A DNA stretch of 64,000 nt from Streptomyces sp. Mut1. GTDB lineage: Bacteria > Actinomycetota > Actinomycetes > Streptomycetales > Streptomycetaceae. Positions within the stretch are counted from its first letter, which is position 1; every line of letters begins with the position of its first letter. Below are positions 26,776 through 35,766 of the stretch, piece after piece. The notes below the pieces were generated by a model. It saw nothing but the letters and a program-made list of their open reading frames with translations. It made no database searches and had not been told where the DNA came from. The DNA is taken from the NCBI RefSeq assembly GCF_030719295.1, contig NZ_CP120997.1, forward strand, positions 2,728,001 to 2,792,000, read 5' to 3'. The position numbers and the translations under genes were made by a program.

Positions 26776-27502
26776 GCGTCGTGACCGGGATCAGCCGCAG
26801 GCCCTTCGGCAGCTCGGACTTCGCCTCCTTGCACTCGGCCTTCGGTACGAGAAAGACGGTCGCCCCGTCCCGCCGGGCCGCCTGAGTCTTCAGCGAGACA
26901 CCGCCGACCGCGCCGACCTTGCCGTCCGCGTCGATGGTGCCGGTGCCCGCGACGGTGCGGCCGCCGGTCAGGTCGCCGCCCGAGCCGTCGCCGTCGAGCT
27001 TGTCCACGATGCCGAGCGCGAAGAAGAGGCCGGCGCTGGGGCCGCCCACGTCGGCCAGGTGCAGGGTCACGTCCACCGAGCCCGGCTTCCTGCCGAGGTG
27101 GTTGAGCGCGGCGTCGACGGCGTCGTCCTGGGACCGCGCCATGTCGTCCAGGTTGTGCTTCTCGATCTCCTTCTCGGAGCCGCCGGTCGGGTACACGGAG
27201 TCGCGGGGCAGCACGGCCCGGTCCGTACGGAACCAGCTGTCGACCACGTCACCGATGCCGACGTCGGCCTTGGGCCCCGTCGCCACGATCGTCGTCATCC
27301 GCAGCTCGCCCTTGGTGTCCCGGGTGGGGGCCCCCTCGATACTGATCACCGGGGCCCCGTGATCGTCCCCCAGCACATTCGCGGTCGTCCCCGGCTGCGC
27401 CAACGTGAACGGCAACGGCGCGAAGGCGGCGACCCCGAGGAGGGCGACGACGGGAAGGCCGCAGAGGGCGAGGGTGCGGGGGCGGGTACCGGGTGTGAAC
27501 AC
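26714..27502 (-). CDS. Membrane-anchored Lon-like S16 serine protease lacking PDZ
   Basis: 262 residues. One N-terminal membrane helix (LALCGLPVVALLGVAAFAPL, about 11-30) is followed by an extracytoplasmic Lon proteolytic domain. The Ser-Lys dyad is visible: S156 in GGPSAGLFFALG and K205 in GAVGGVSLK. The related YlbL-type proteins carry a PDZ domain between helix and protease; here that space is about 110 residues with no clear PDZ. The start at 27502 is a GTG. Role: cell-surface protein processing, by family. Its 3' end overlaps the MFS gene. Confidence 0.85.
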   Translation of the reverse strand: MFTPGTRPRTLALCGLPVVALLGVAAFAPLPFTLAQPGTTANVLGDDHGAPVISIEGAPTRDTKGELRMTTIVATGPKADVGIGDVVDSWFRTDRAVLPRDSVYPTGGSEKEIEKHNLDDMARSQDDAVDAALNHLGRKPGSVDVTLHLADVGGPSAGLFFALGIVDKLDGDGSGGDLTGGRTVAGTGTIDADGKVGAVGGVSLKTQAARRDGATVFLVPKAECKEAKSELPKGLRLIPVTTLKDAVNSLRALDHGGRIPSC

Positions 27503-27553
27503 CCGCCCAATCTAACCCGCCCACCCCGGCACGCCGCCGGGGACGCCCAGGCC

Positions 27554-27652
27554 GCCCGGGCCGCGCGGCACACCCAAGCCCGCCCGGGCCGCGCGGCACA
27601 CCCAAGCCCGCCCGGGCCGCGCGGCACACCCAAGCCCGCCCGGCGCTTGAGG
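27554..27652 (-). repeat. 28-bp tandem repeat (three copies) and mosaic repeat, copy 3
   Basis: Three perfect 28-base units start at 27554, 27582 and 27610 (GCCCGGGCCGCGCGGCACAC begins each) and run into 27631-27652. That segment, read on the minus strand, is the dispersed element also seen at 8124-8147. There are no unique spacers between units. It lies between the S16 start and the IclR stop. Confidence 0.85.
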
Positions 27653-27732
27653 GCGGAACCGGCCCGCCGGGGGCCGGCACCACGCGGCGGGCCCGAACCG
27701 CAGAGCGGGCCCGCCCGCACACCGCACCCGCG

Positions 27733-28374
27733 CTAGCGAAGCGCGTCCGCGACCTCCCGGGCCGCGTCGATCACGCGGGGCCCCACCCGTTCCGGGACGG
27801 AGTCCGCCAGCATGACCACGCCGACGCTGCCCTCCACCCCCGTGACGCCCATCAGCGCGGCCGCCGCCCCGCTCGCGCCCGCTTCGAGTTCGCCGTGGGT
27901 GAGGGTGAAGGCCGTCTCGCTCACCGGCTTGCGGCGGGCGGCCAGGATCGCCCGGCCGGCCGCGCCCCGGTCGAGGGGATGGCGGAAGCCCGCCCGGTAG
28001 GCCACGTGGTAGTCGGTCCAGGTGGGTTCGACGACCGCGACCGCCAACGCGTCGGCGCCGTCGACCAGCGTCAGATGGGCGGTGGCCCCGATGTCCTCGG
28101 CCAGCGACCGCAGCGCCGGCAGCGCCGCCTCGCGTACGAGCGGATGCACCTGACGGCCCAGGCGCAGGACGCCCAGACCGACCCGTGCCCGGCCGCCCAA
28201 GTCGCGGCGGATCAGGGTGTGTTGTTCCAGGGTGGCGAGCAGACGATAGACCACGGTGCGATTGACGCCGAGTTTGTTGGACAACTCGGTGACCGTCAGG
28301 CCGTGATCGGTGTCGGCGAGCAGTTTGAGGACACGCAGTCCTCGGTCGAGCGTCTGGGAGGTCTCCGCGGTCAC
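27733..28374 (-). CDS. IclR-family transcriptional regulator
   Basis: 213 residues from GTG 28374, preceded by AGAGGAGAGG. Winged helix: TLDRGLRVLKLLADTDHGLTVTELSNKLGVNRTVVYRLLATLEQHTLIRR (about 8-57). The C-terminal effector domain is shorter than usual (about 140 instead of about 170 residues), with WTDYHVAYRAGFRHPLDRGAAGRAIL as core. The ligand is unknown. The 38-residue longer frame upstream is not supported. It has no obvious target gene alongside. Confidence 0.88.
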   Translation of the reverse strand: MTAETSQTLDRGLRVLKLLADTDHGLTVTELSNKLGVNRTVVYRLLATLEQHTLIRRDLGGRARVGLGVLRLGRQVHPLVREAALPALRSLAEDIGATAHLTLVDGADALAVAVVEPTWTDYHVAYRAGFRHPLDRGAAGRAILAARRKPVSETAFTLTHGELEAGASGAAAALMGVTGVEGSVGVVMLADSVPERVGPRVIDAAREVADALR

Positions 28375-28710
28375 GACGCCCTCTCCTCTGTGGTGAGCGG
28401 CGGCGGCTGGTTCCCGTGGATTGTGCGTCGCCGGTCCCAGCGGCGACGCACGGAGAGGCCGCCGGCCTGGCCAAGGCACCGGCTGCTCCGCGGCGGCGTT
28501 GCCACGGGGCGTTCACATTTTTGGGACAGTAGCGAGCGAGTCCGCTCAGCGGAAGACCTCGTCCAGAATCCGGTCTCCTCCAAGGACGCGGCCGCGCCGC
28601 GGGAGCATAAGCGCCGGTCAGCGGCGCGTCGGCCGATCACGGCGCATCTACGCGCGTCCATGTCGGCCGACTCCCCTCGCGACGCTCCGTAGACGGGATG
28701 TAAACCGCCG
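28375..28710. other. Intergenic stretch IclR / surface protein
   Basis: The iclR promoter region on one side and the 3' end of the surface gene on the other. I see no gene or clear hairpin terminator. The stretch near 28520-28560 is the least GC-rich part. Confidence 0.4.
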
Positions 28711-30726
28711 TTAACTCACCGTGAACATTTTCTGGACGATTTTTCCGTTGACGAGGACCTCGCAGGCTCTGATCGACCTCGTCGAGGGGTCCCGCACAGT
28801 GAAGTTGAGGGCAAAGGTGCCGTCGAGCCCGATGACCCGGGTGACGTAGCCGTCGGAGGTCCGGTCCCCGGAAGCCGTGCGCCCGGTGACGGAGACCGTG
28901 GCGACGGGGGCGAAGCCCTTGCCGGTCACCTGGACGACCGTGCCGGGCGGCCCCTCGGGCGGCGAGAGCGCGAAGGACGCGCCGGCCGGCGCGGTGCCGT
29001 CCTGGACGGTGAACGCGGCGGTCTCGGTCCGGGGGTTGACGAGGACCTCGCGGACCTGGATCGCCACGGTGTCGGCCGCGCCCACGGTGAACGTCTGCGA
29101 GAACGCCCCGTCGAGCCCGACGACCTTGGTCCGCACCGGGTCGGAGGTCCTGGAGCCGTCCGCCCGCAGCCCGGTGATCGACACGGTGGCCACCTTCGCG
29201 AAGCCCTGGCCCAGGACGGTGACGGCGGTGCCCTTCGGCCCGGCGTCCGGGGTGAGGACGACGAACGTCGGGGAGACCGTCAGCTGGGTCAGTGCCTCGG
29301 AGACTCCGGCGGTGACCCGGAGGGCGTAGACCCCGCGCGGGGTGGAACCGGCCGGGGTGACCGTACCGGCGAGGGTGCCGTCGGCGGCGATCCGCAGGGT
29401 GGAGCCGCTGATCCCGGCCGCGTCGCAGCCGCTGCCGTCGGCCGCGCACAGGGCGGCGGAGGGGGCGACGCCGGAGGGCCAGCCGTCACCGGACACCCCG
29501 ATCGTGGCACCGGGCTTCACCTTGGCGGCACCGGCCGAGAGCGTCGCGGTGGCCTCGGTGACGGTGAACGGGGTGGTCAGGACGGTCGCCGGGTCGTTGC
29601 CCTCGTCCACCTGGACGGCGGCGACGGCGGGGTCGGAGACGGTGAACTCGGCCGAGAACGTGCCGTCGGGCCGGCTCTTGACGTAGACCGCGGTGTCGTC
29701 GAGCGTCGCCCCGGTGGCGTCGAGACCGACCGTGTTGATCCACCGGTCCTGGTAGTAGTCGCTACCGGTGACGGTGACGACGCTGCCGACGGGCCCGCTG
29801 CTCCGGGACAGCGCGATCGTGCGGGGCCCGGCGGGGACGAAGGACTGGACGGTCAGGGACGCGGTCGCCTCCTTCGTACCGTCGCCGACCTTCAGGAGGT
29901 ACGAGCCGTCCGGCACGGCGCCGGCCTCCGCGAGGACCGCGTTGCCGGTCAGCAGGCTGGAGCCGTCGATGGCGAGGGTGGAGCCGGCGAACTTCCCGGC
30001 GTCGCAGCCGCCGCCGTCCGCCGCGCAGAGCGAGGGCACGGGGGTGGCGCCCGCGGTCCAGCGGCTGCCGGAGAGGGTGACGGCCGTGGACGGCCGGACG
30101 GGTGTGGTGGGGGCGATCAGGGTGGGCGGTTTCCCGGCGCTGCCCTCCGCCGTCACCGTGCCGACGGGCCCGCCGCCCGCGGTGATGGCGCAGGTGGTCT
30201 CGTAGGTGGAGCCGAGGACCTTGGTGCGGGTGAGGTTGCGCAGCGGGGTGAAGGTGATGGGCCCGCTCGCGTCGGCGGGGATGAGGAAGTCCCCCTCGTA
30301 GGGCGGGATCTCGATCGGCTTGCCGGACGGCACGTCGAGGTTGATCTGCGGCCCGGTGACGGTGACCGTGCCGGTGGCGCCGCCGGACATGGCGAGGTCG
30401 AGGCTCGGGGTGGTCGGTACGTCGCTGAGGCTGAGCCCGCTGGTGGCGGGGGACGGGCCGAGCGTCACCTTGGCGTGCACCTTGCCCCCGGGGTCGACCA
30501 CGTCGGGGGTCAGCTCCACGCCGAACTCCTGCGGCCCGTCCGCCTGGCCCTGGCCGGCGGGCAGCGTGCAGTGGACGGTGGGGGTGATGGTGCCGGCGTG
30601 GGCGACGGGGGCGAGGGCGACGGCTCCGCCGGTCCAGACGAGTAGGGCTGTGGCGCCGAGGGCGACGGCCCGGCATAAAGCCGGGCGGCGGCCGGGACCG
30701 CCGGTGGATCCGCGCTGCGCGAACAT
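28711..30726 (-). CDS. Secreted Ig-like-repeat surface protein
   Basis: 671 residues from ATG 30726 (GGAGGA upstream). A signal peptide runs to about residue 44 (ending VAHAG). An N-terminal module of about 170 residues follows (TVHCTLPAGQGQ; GGKVHAKVTLGPSPATS; MSGGATGTVTVTGP). About five IPT/TIG-like or neocarzinostatin-like beta modules come next, each with a start such as VTLSGSRW, VTVTGSDYY, VTVLGQGF or VQVTGKGF. There is no LPxTG or membrane anchor, so it is secreted or held non-covalently. The N-terminal module is about 70 % identical by eye to that of the next gene upstream. Confidence 0.8.
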   Translation of the reverse strand: MFAQRGSTGGPGRRPALCRAVALGATALLVWTGGAVALAPVAHAGTITPTVHCTLPAGQGQADGPQEFGVELTPDVVDPGGKVHAKVTLGPSPATSGLSLSDVPTTPSLDLAMSGGATGTVTVTGPQINLDVPSGKPIEIPPYEGDFLIPADASGPITFTPLRNLTRTKVLGSTYETTCAITAGGGPVGTVTAEGSAGKPPTLIAPTTPVRPSTAVTLSGSRWTAGATPVPSLCAADGGGCDAGKFAGSTLAIDGSSLLTGNAVLAEAGAVPDGSYLLKVGDGTKEATASLTVQSFVPAGPRTIALSRSSGPVGSVVTVTGSDYYQDRWINTVGLDATGATLDDTAVYVKSRPDGTFSAEFTVSDPAVAAVQVDEGNDPATVLTTPFTVTEATATLSAGAAKVKPGATIGVSGDGWPSGVAPSAALCAADGSGCDAAGISGSTLRIAADGTLAGTVTPAGSTPRGVYALRVTAGVSEALTQLTVSPTFVVLTPDAGPKGTAVTVLGQGFAKVATVSITGLRADGSRTSDPVRTKVVGLDGAFSQTFTVGAADTVAIQVREVLVNPRTETAAFTVQDGTAPAGASFALSPPEGPPGTVVQVTGKGFAPVATVSVTGRTASGDRTSDGYVTRVIGLDGTFALNFTVRDPSTRSIRACEVLVNGKIVQKMFTVS

Positions 30727-30788
30727 GTGGCTCCTCCGAAGGAAAGGGGAATGCGGAGACCCCGAATGCGGGGCGAAATGGCGGCGCC

Positions 30789-30818
30789 CGCCCGTTCCAT
30801 TGCCGTACGGAACGGGCG
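30789..30818 (-). terminator. Hairpin between the two surface genes
   Basis: A perfect 10-bp stem CGCCCGTTCC (30789-30798) with 30809-30818, loop of 10 bases, lies 40 bases beyond the stop at 30858. Confidence 0.65.
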
Positions 30819-30857
30819 ACGGAACAGGCGGGCGTCGGCGGATCTTTCCCGGCCCCT

Positions 30858-32504
30858 TTAGAGCAGGGTCAGGGTGAGCGTTGCGCTGTAATCTCCGGGG
30901 CGGGTGAATTCGGGAACGGTGAGTGCGAGTCCCGCGTCGGCGTCGAATTTTCCGCCGGTGAACGGACGTGATCCGTCCGGGTTCATCCGGCACAGGCTCG
31001 CCGCCTCGCCGCCGAGCGTGGTGGGCGATCCGGCCACCGGGGTCCCCACGCTGCCGTCCTGCGGGGTGCAGGCGGGTGCCCAGCGCACGGCTCCGGCCGG
31101 GATGGTGTCCCCGCCCGCGCTGGTGAAGGCGGTCAGGGTGCCGGTGAGGGACCAGCCGCTGTTGACGCCCCGGGCGTCCTCCACCTCCACCCGGTTGAGC
31201 CGGGCGCGCTGCACCCCGCCGCCTTCGCCGAGCACCGTCGTACCGAAGTCGACGGAATCGCCGTCCTGGGTCATGGACAGCGTCCCGGCCCTGATCTCGG
31301 TGGTCAGGCGCTGCTCGGCCGTACCGCCGCCGCCCCCGCCGCCTTCGGTGGTGACGGTGAACGGCGCGGTGCGTACGGTCGCCGGGTCGTTGCCCTCGTC
31401 CGCCTGGACGGCCGTCACCGCGTCCGAGATCACGGTGAAGTCGACGGCGAAGGTGCCGTCCGCGCCGCTCTTGACGTAGACCGCGCTGTCGTCGAGCGCG
31501 GTGCCCGACGCGTCGAGGCCGATGACGTTGATCCAGCGGTCGGGGTTGTAGTTGCGGCCGCTGACGGTGATCACGCCGCCGACCGGGCCGCTGTCGGGGG
31601 TCAGCGCGATCTCCCGGTTGCCGGCCGCGACGGCCTCGACGGTGAGGGGGGCGGTTGCCTCCTTCGTACCGTCGCCGACCTTCACCAGGTACGAACCGTT
31701 CGGCACCGCCCCGGCCTCGCCGAGGGTCGCGGTGCCCGTGAGGGTCCCGTAGGCGTCGATCCGCAGGGTGTGCGAGGTGAACTTCAGCGGGTCGCAGCCT
31801 CCGCCGCCGGCCGCGCACAGCGACGGCACGGGTGAGGCGTCCGGGGTCCAGCCGGAACCGCTCAGCCTGACCGCGGTGTTGGGGCGTACCGGGTCGGCGG
31901 GAGCGGTCAGAGTGGCCGGGTCGGATGCGGAGCCCTCCGCCGTGACGGTGCCGACACCGGCCTCGCCGCCGACGATGTCGCAGGGCGTCTCGAAGACGGA
32001 GCCGAGCACCTTGGTCTGGGTCAGCGTGCGGACCACCGCGAACGCGATGTCTCCGGACGCGTCCGCCGGGACCAGGAAGTCACCCTCGTACGCCGGGATC
32101 TCGATGGGCACCCCGGCCGGGATGTCCATGACGATCTCGGGGCCGCGCACGGTGACCGTACCCGTGGCGCCGCCGGACATCGCGAGGTCGATGCTGGGGA
32201 TCGTCGGCACTTCGGCGAGGGCGAGCGCGCTGGTGGCCGGGGACGGGCCCAGCGTCACCTTGGCATGCACCTTGCCGCCGGGTTCGACGACGGCGGGCGA
32301 CAGCTCCACGTCCATCTGCTGCGGCCCGGTCGCCTCGCCCTGCCCGGCCGGCAGGGTGCAGTGGACGGTCGGGGTGACCGTCCCCGCCGCCGATTCCGGA
32401 AGGGGGACCGGGCGCGGGGAGGCCGAGGCACCGGCGCAGCCCAGCGACAGCACGAAGCAGGCAGCGAGCAGCCCGGTCACTCCGGGTCTTCGTCGTCGGA
32501 TCAC
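30858..32504 (-). CDS. Secreted surface protein with Ig-like modules and WxL-like C-terminus
   Basis: 548 residues from GTG 32504, preceded by GGAAAGGG. Signal peptide with LGCAGASAS. The same N-terminal module as the neighbour at 28711 follows, then two Ig-like modules (VRLSGSGWT; ITVSGRNYN). After a poly-glycine linker of 7 Gly comes a C-terminal domain with GWSLTGTLTAF and EFTRPGDYSATLTLTLL. That ending resembles the WxL-type cell-wall-binding domain of Gram-positive surface proteins, an assignment by motif only. Confidence 0.78.
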   Translation of the reverse strand: MIRRRRPGVTGLLAACFVLSLGCAGASASPRPVPLPESAAGTVTPTVHCTLPAGQGEATGPQQMDVELSPAVVEPGGKVHAKVTLGPSPATSALALAEVPTIPSIDLAMSGGATGTVTVRGPEIVMDIPAGVPIEIPAYEGDFLVPADASGDIAFAVVRTLTQTKVLGSVFETPCDIVGGEAGVGTVTAEGSASDPATLTAPADPVRPNTAVRLSGSGWTPDASPVPSLCAAGGGGCDPLKFTSHTLRIDAYGTLTGTATLGEAGAVPNGSYLVKVGDGTKEATAPLTVEAVAAGNREIALTPDSGPVGGVITVSGRNYNPDRWINVIGLDASGTALDDSAVYVKSGADGTFAVDFTVISDAVTAVQADEGNDPATVRTAPFTVTTEGGGGGGGTAEQRLTTEIRAGTLSMTQDGDSVDFGTTVLGEGGGVQRARLNRVEVEDARGVNSGWSLTGTLTAFTSAGGDTIPAGAVRWAPACTPQDGSVGTPVAGSPTTLGGEAASLCRMNPDGSRPFTGGKFDADAGLALTVPEFTRPGDYSATLTLTLL

Positions 32505-32792
32505 CTGACACCCTTTCCTGGAGCGTTGATTGCGCACATTGAGGAGGCCGCGTCCAGAGAAGTCAAGAGACACCGAATTGATCCTTTTCGGAGCCGCTCC
32601 GGCCGCCCCCGAAAGGAATTCCCGACGGTTTTCCGCAGCGCCCCCGCACGCCTGTTGACTTCTTCGAAGATCACCGTTTCACTGCACCCGACATGCCGGG
32701 CCCGGCACGCAGATCCGTACGTACGAGCAAGGCATCGCACACGGCGCGTACGGCGAATCCGCGGAATTCAACCGGAAGGAGTTCCACCCGTC
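32505..32792. promoter_or_regulatory. Divergent region of the surface-protein cluster
   Basis: Plus-strand TTGACT (32655-32660) is a plausible -35, with a poor -10 (TTCACT at 32678-32683). TCTTCGAAGA (32661-32670) is a perfect 10-bp palindrome between them. Distinctly lower GC than the neighbours. No gene seen. Confidence 0.35.
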
Positions 32793-33350
32793 ATGTCGAT
32801 CTCTTCACGCGCTTCGAGAGCGCCGGGCCGAAGACGATTGCCGCTGGTCCTGGCGGCGGCGTGTTCGACCGGAGCGCTGCTCGCCCTGTCCGCCCCCACG
32901 GCGTCGGCGGTGGCCCCGCTCACGGCGACGGCCACCTACGACTGCGGCTCCTGGGGCAGCGGTCTCGCCACCCTGACCGCCGCCGACGGCGCCTCGGGCA
33001 AGACCATCAAGGTCACGTCCACGGCGATCACGATGCCGGCCGGCACGAGTGCCGACCCGAACAGCATCACGACGACGCTCAAGCTCACCAAGAGCTCGGG
33101 CGGTGTCACCAGTCAGGTGCAGTTCTCCGCGAAGACCAACCCCGGTCTGAGCGGCGGCAATCCGATCACGCTCGGACCGCTGAAGCTCACCTCCGGCACG
33201 CTCGCGGCCGGGGACAGCACCGATTCCGTGGTGCTGCCCACTCCCCCGGGCGCCTCCAACTGGTCACTGCAGATCGTGGCCTCGTCCCCGACGTCCGCCA
33301 CCGTGCCGTGTGTGGCGACGTCCGCCCTGTCCGCGCCGTTCGTCTGGTAG
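32793..33350 (+). CDS. Small secreted beta-rich protein of the surface cluster
   Basis: 185 residues from ATG 32793 with GGAAGGA upstream. Signal peptide to about residue 39 (ending TASAVA). The mature protein has two cysteines, one near each end (YDCGSWGSG and TVPCVAT), probably a disulfide. It is Ser/Thr/Gly-rich, with alternating hydrophobic residues typical of a beta-sandwich. Its layout echoes the N-terminal module of the two large surface proteins (early Cys, KVTSTAITMPAG, later Cys). Family unknown. Confidence 0.75.
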   Translation: MSISSRASRAPGRRRLPLVLAAACSTGALLALSAPTASAVAPLTATATYDCGSWGSGLATLTAADGASGKTIKVTSTAITMPAGTSADPNSITTTLKLTKSSGGVTSQVQFSAKTNPGLSGGNPITLGPLKLTSGTLAAGDSTDSVVLPTPPGASNWSLQIVASSPTSATVPCVATSALSAPFVW

Positions 33351-33366
33351 CGGGCCCGGTATGACG

Positions 33367-33406
33367 CCGGCCCGGGGCGGGGACGGCCGTCCCTGCCCCG
33401 GGCCGG
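33367..33406. terminator. Bidirectional terminator
   Basis: 20-bp arms (33367-33386 with 33387-33406, one mismatch) lie between the convergent genes ending at 33350 and 33432. Confidence 0.8.
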
Positions 33407-33431
33407 TGCCCGCACGTGTGCCGTACGGGGC

Positions 33432-35213
33432 TCACCTCATCCGGGTGGCCCACTCCTGGACCTTCTTGATGCGCTGCTCGATCTGCCCGGCCGTGGCCTC
33501 CGCGCTCGGCGGCCCGCCGCAGACCCGGCGCAGCTCGGTGTGGATGACGCCGTGCGGCTTGCCGCTCTGGTGGGTGTAGGCCGAGACCATGGTGTTCAGC
33601 TGCTTGCGCAGGCCGAGCAGCTGCTTGTGCGTGACGACCGGCCGGTCCTCGGCCGGCTTCTCCAGCAGGTCGGCCTCCGACGCGGGCTTCTGCCGGCTGT
33701 GCGCGATCTGCCGGGTCTGCCGCTTCTGGAGCAGCAGCTGCACCTGGTCGGGTTCGAGCAGCCCGGGGATGCCGAGGTAGTCCTGCTCCTCCTCGCTGCC
33801 GGGGTGCGCCTGCATGCCGAACTCGGCGCCGTCGTACAGCACCCGGTCGAAGACCGCGTCGGACTCCAGCGCCTCGAAGGGCAGCTGCTCCTCGGTCTCC
33901 TCGTCCTCCAGCCTCTCGGCGTCGGCGAGGAGCTGGTCCTCCTCGGCGAACGGGTTCTCCTCGTCGCTGCCCTTCTTGGGCTTGTCGAGGACGTGGTCCC
34001 GTTCGACCTCCATCTCGTTGGCGAAGTCGAGGAGCATCGGGATGGTGGGGACGAAGACGGACGCGGTCTCGCCGCGCCTGCGGGAGCGCACGAAGCGGCC
34101 GACGGCCTGGGCGAAGAACAGCGGCGTCGAGATGGTGGTGGCGTACACGCCGACGGCCAGGCGGGGCACGTCGACGCCCTCGGACACCATGCGGACGGCG
34201 ACCATCCAGCGCGAGTCGTCCGCGCTGAACTTGTCGATCTTCTTGGAGGCGGCCTTCTCGTCGGAGAGGACGACGGCCGGTGTCTCCCCGGTGACCTTCT
34301 TCAGGATCTTGGCGTACGCGCGCGCCGACTCCTGGTCGGTCGCGATGACGAGCCCGCCCGCGTCCGGGATGCCCTTGCGGACCTCGGTGAGGCGCTTGTC
34401 GGCGGCGCTGAGCACGTTGGGGATCCACTCGCCGGTCGGCGCGAGCGCGGTGCGCCAGGCCTGCCCGATGGCGTCCTTGGTCATCGGCTCGCCGAGCCGG
34501 GCGGCGATCTCGTCGCCGGCCTTGGTGCGCCAGCGCATGTTGCCGCTGTAGCTGAGGAAGATCACCGGGCGCACGACGCCGTCGGCCAGGGCGTTGCCGT
34601 AGCCGTAGGTGTAGTCGGCCGAGGACCTGCGGATTCCGTCGTTGCCCTCCTCGTACACGACGAACGGGATCGGGTTGGTGTCCGACCGGAACGGCGTACC
34701 GGTGAGCGCGAGCCGCCGGGTCGCCGGGTCGAACGCCTCCTGGCAGGCCTCGCCCCAGGACTTCGAGTCACCGGCGTGGTGGATCTCGTCCAGGATCACC
34801 AGGGTCTTGCGCTGCTCGCACCGGTTGCGGTGCAGCATCGGGCGCACCCCGACGCCGGCGTATGTGACGGCGACCCCGTGGTACTCCTTGCTCAGCGGCC
34901 CCGCGCTGTATTCCGGGTCGAGCTTGATCCCTATCCGGGCGGCCGCCTCCGCCCACTGCTTCTTCAGGTGCTCGGTGGGTGCGACGACGGTGACCTGCTG
35001 CACGACGTGGTGGTGCAGCAGCCAGGACGCGAGGGTCAGCGCGAAGGTGGTCTTCCCCGCGCCGGGGGTGGCGACCGCGAGGAAGTCGCGCGGCTGCTCC
35101 TGGATGTACTTCTCCATGGCGCCCTGCTGCCAGGCTCGCAGCTTGCCGGCCGTGCCCCAGGGGGCGCGGCCGGGAAAGGCGGGTGAGAGGTGGTGGGAGG
35201 CGGTAGTAGTCAC
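33432..35213 (-). CDS. SF2 DEAD/DEAH-box helicase (restriction-helicase-like)
   Basis: 593 residues from GTG 35213. Motif I AVATPGAGKTTFAL, motif II VILDEIHHAGD, motif III LTGTPFRSDTNP, and motif VI QAVGRFVRSRRRGE. It resembles the stand-alone UvrB/ResIII-like helicases common in actinobacteria. An acidic linker (ENPFAEEDQLLADAERLEDEETEEQ) precedes a C-terminal helical region. DNA substrate and pathway are not known. It lies alone between convergent and codirectional neighbours. Confidence 0.88.
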   Translation of the reverse strand: MTTTASHHLSPAFPGRAPWGTAGKLRAWQQGAMEKYIQEQPRDFLAVATPGAGKTTFALTLASWLLHHHVVQQVTVVAPTEHLKKQWAEAAARIGIKLDPEYSAGPLSKEYHGVAVTYAGVGVRPMLHRNRCEQRKTLVILDEIHHAGDSKSWGEACQEAFDPATRRLALTGTPFRSDTNPIPFVVYEEGNDGIRRSSADYTYGYGNALADGVVRPVIFLSYSGNMRWRTKAGDEIAARLGEPMTKDAIGQAWRTALAPTGEWIPNVLSAADKRLTEVRKGIPDAGGLVIATDQESARAYAKILKKVTGETPAVVLSDEKAASKKIDKFSADDSRWMVAVRMVSEGVDVPRLAVGVYATTISTPLFFAQAVGRFVRSRRRGETASVFVPTIPMLLDFANEMEVERDHVLDKPKKGSDEENPFAEEDQLLADAERLEDEETEEQLPFEALESDAVFDRVLYDGAEFGMQAHPGSEEEQDYLGIPGLLEPDQVQLLLQKRQTRQIAHSRQKPASEADLLEKPAEDRPVVTHKQLLGLRKQLNTMVSAYTHQSGKPHGVIHTELRRVCGGPPSAEATAGQIEQRIKKVQEWATRMR

Positions 35214-35364
35214 GGTCTCCGGTTCGGGTCTCTCGGGTACGTGTGGCGCTGTCCGCAAGGGCCGGGCCGGCCCCGCACGCGATACGACAACCGGGCCACC
35301 CTACCGGGACCGGCACCCGGCTCCGCCGCGTACCGCACCGCCCCGCACGGAATTGCGACGGCTC

Positions 35365-35766
35365 TCACACGGGGTCGGCCGTCAGGTCGCAAAGGCCCTG
35401 GGAGATGACCTTCACCTCGTCCGTCTCGCCCGTCGCGACCGCGATGATGAGGCGTTCCGCCGCGTCGATATCGGGGCGGAGACCGACCCCGTTCATGGCG
35501 AGGAAGGTGACGCACGACAGCCAGGCGGTGCGCTTGTTGCCGTCGAAGAGCGGATGGTTGATCGCCAGGGACTGCAGGAGTGCGGCCGCCTTGTCGATAA
35601 CGTCCGTATATGCCTCCTGATATGCCTCCTGGCCGAACATGGACGCCGACGGCCGGTGGGCCGCCGACTCCAGGAGGCCGACGTCGCGGAGCACGATCTG
35701 CATGTCCGGGCAGGCGTGCTCGGCGATGACGAGGATGTCCTCGGAGCTCGGGTGGACACAGCTCAC
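35365..35766 (-). CDS. doc: Fic/Doc-family toxin
   Basis: 133 residues from GTG 35766. The Doc/Fic motif HPLFDGNKRTAWLSC begins at H71 and matches H-P-F-x-D/E-G-N-K-R. Doc phosphorylates EF-Tu and stops translation; the length and motif favour Doc over AMPylating Fic. The start overlaps the antitoxin stop by 4 bases (GTGA), so the two are coupled and form a toxin-antitoxin module. Confidence 0.87.
   Translation of the reverse strand: MSCVHPSSEDILVIAEHACPDMQIVLRDVGLLESAAHRPSASMFGQEAYQEAYTDVIDKAAALLQSLAINHPLFDGNKRTAWLSCVTFLAMNGVGLRPDIDAAERLIIAVATGETDEVKVISQGLCDLTADPV

Noticed and set aside
27554..27652. CRISPR array
   Set aside because: The 28-base units are contiguous with no unique spacers, and no cas genes are present.
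28711..33350. Chaplin/rodlin or LPxTG surface genes
   Set aside because: No chaplin domain, rodlin repeat or sortase signal can be seen in the three proteins.
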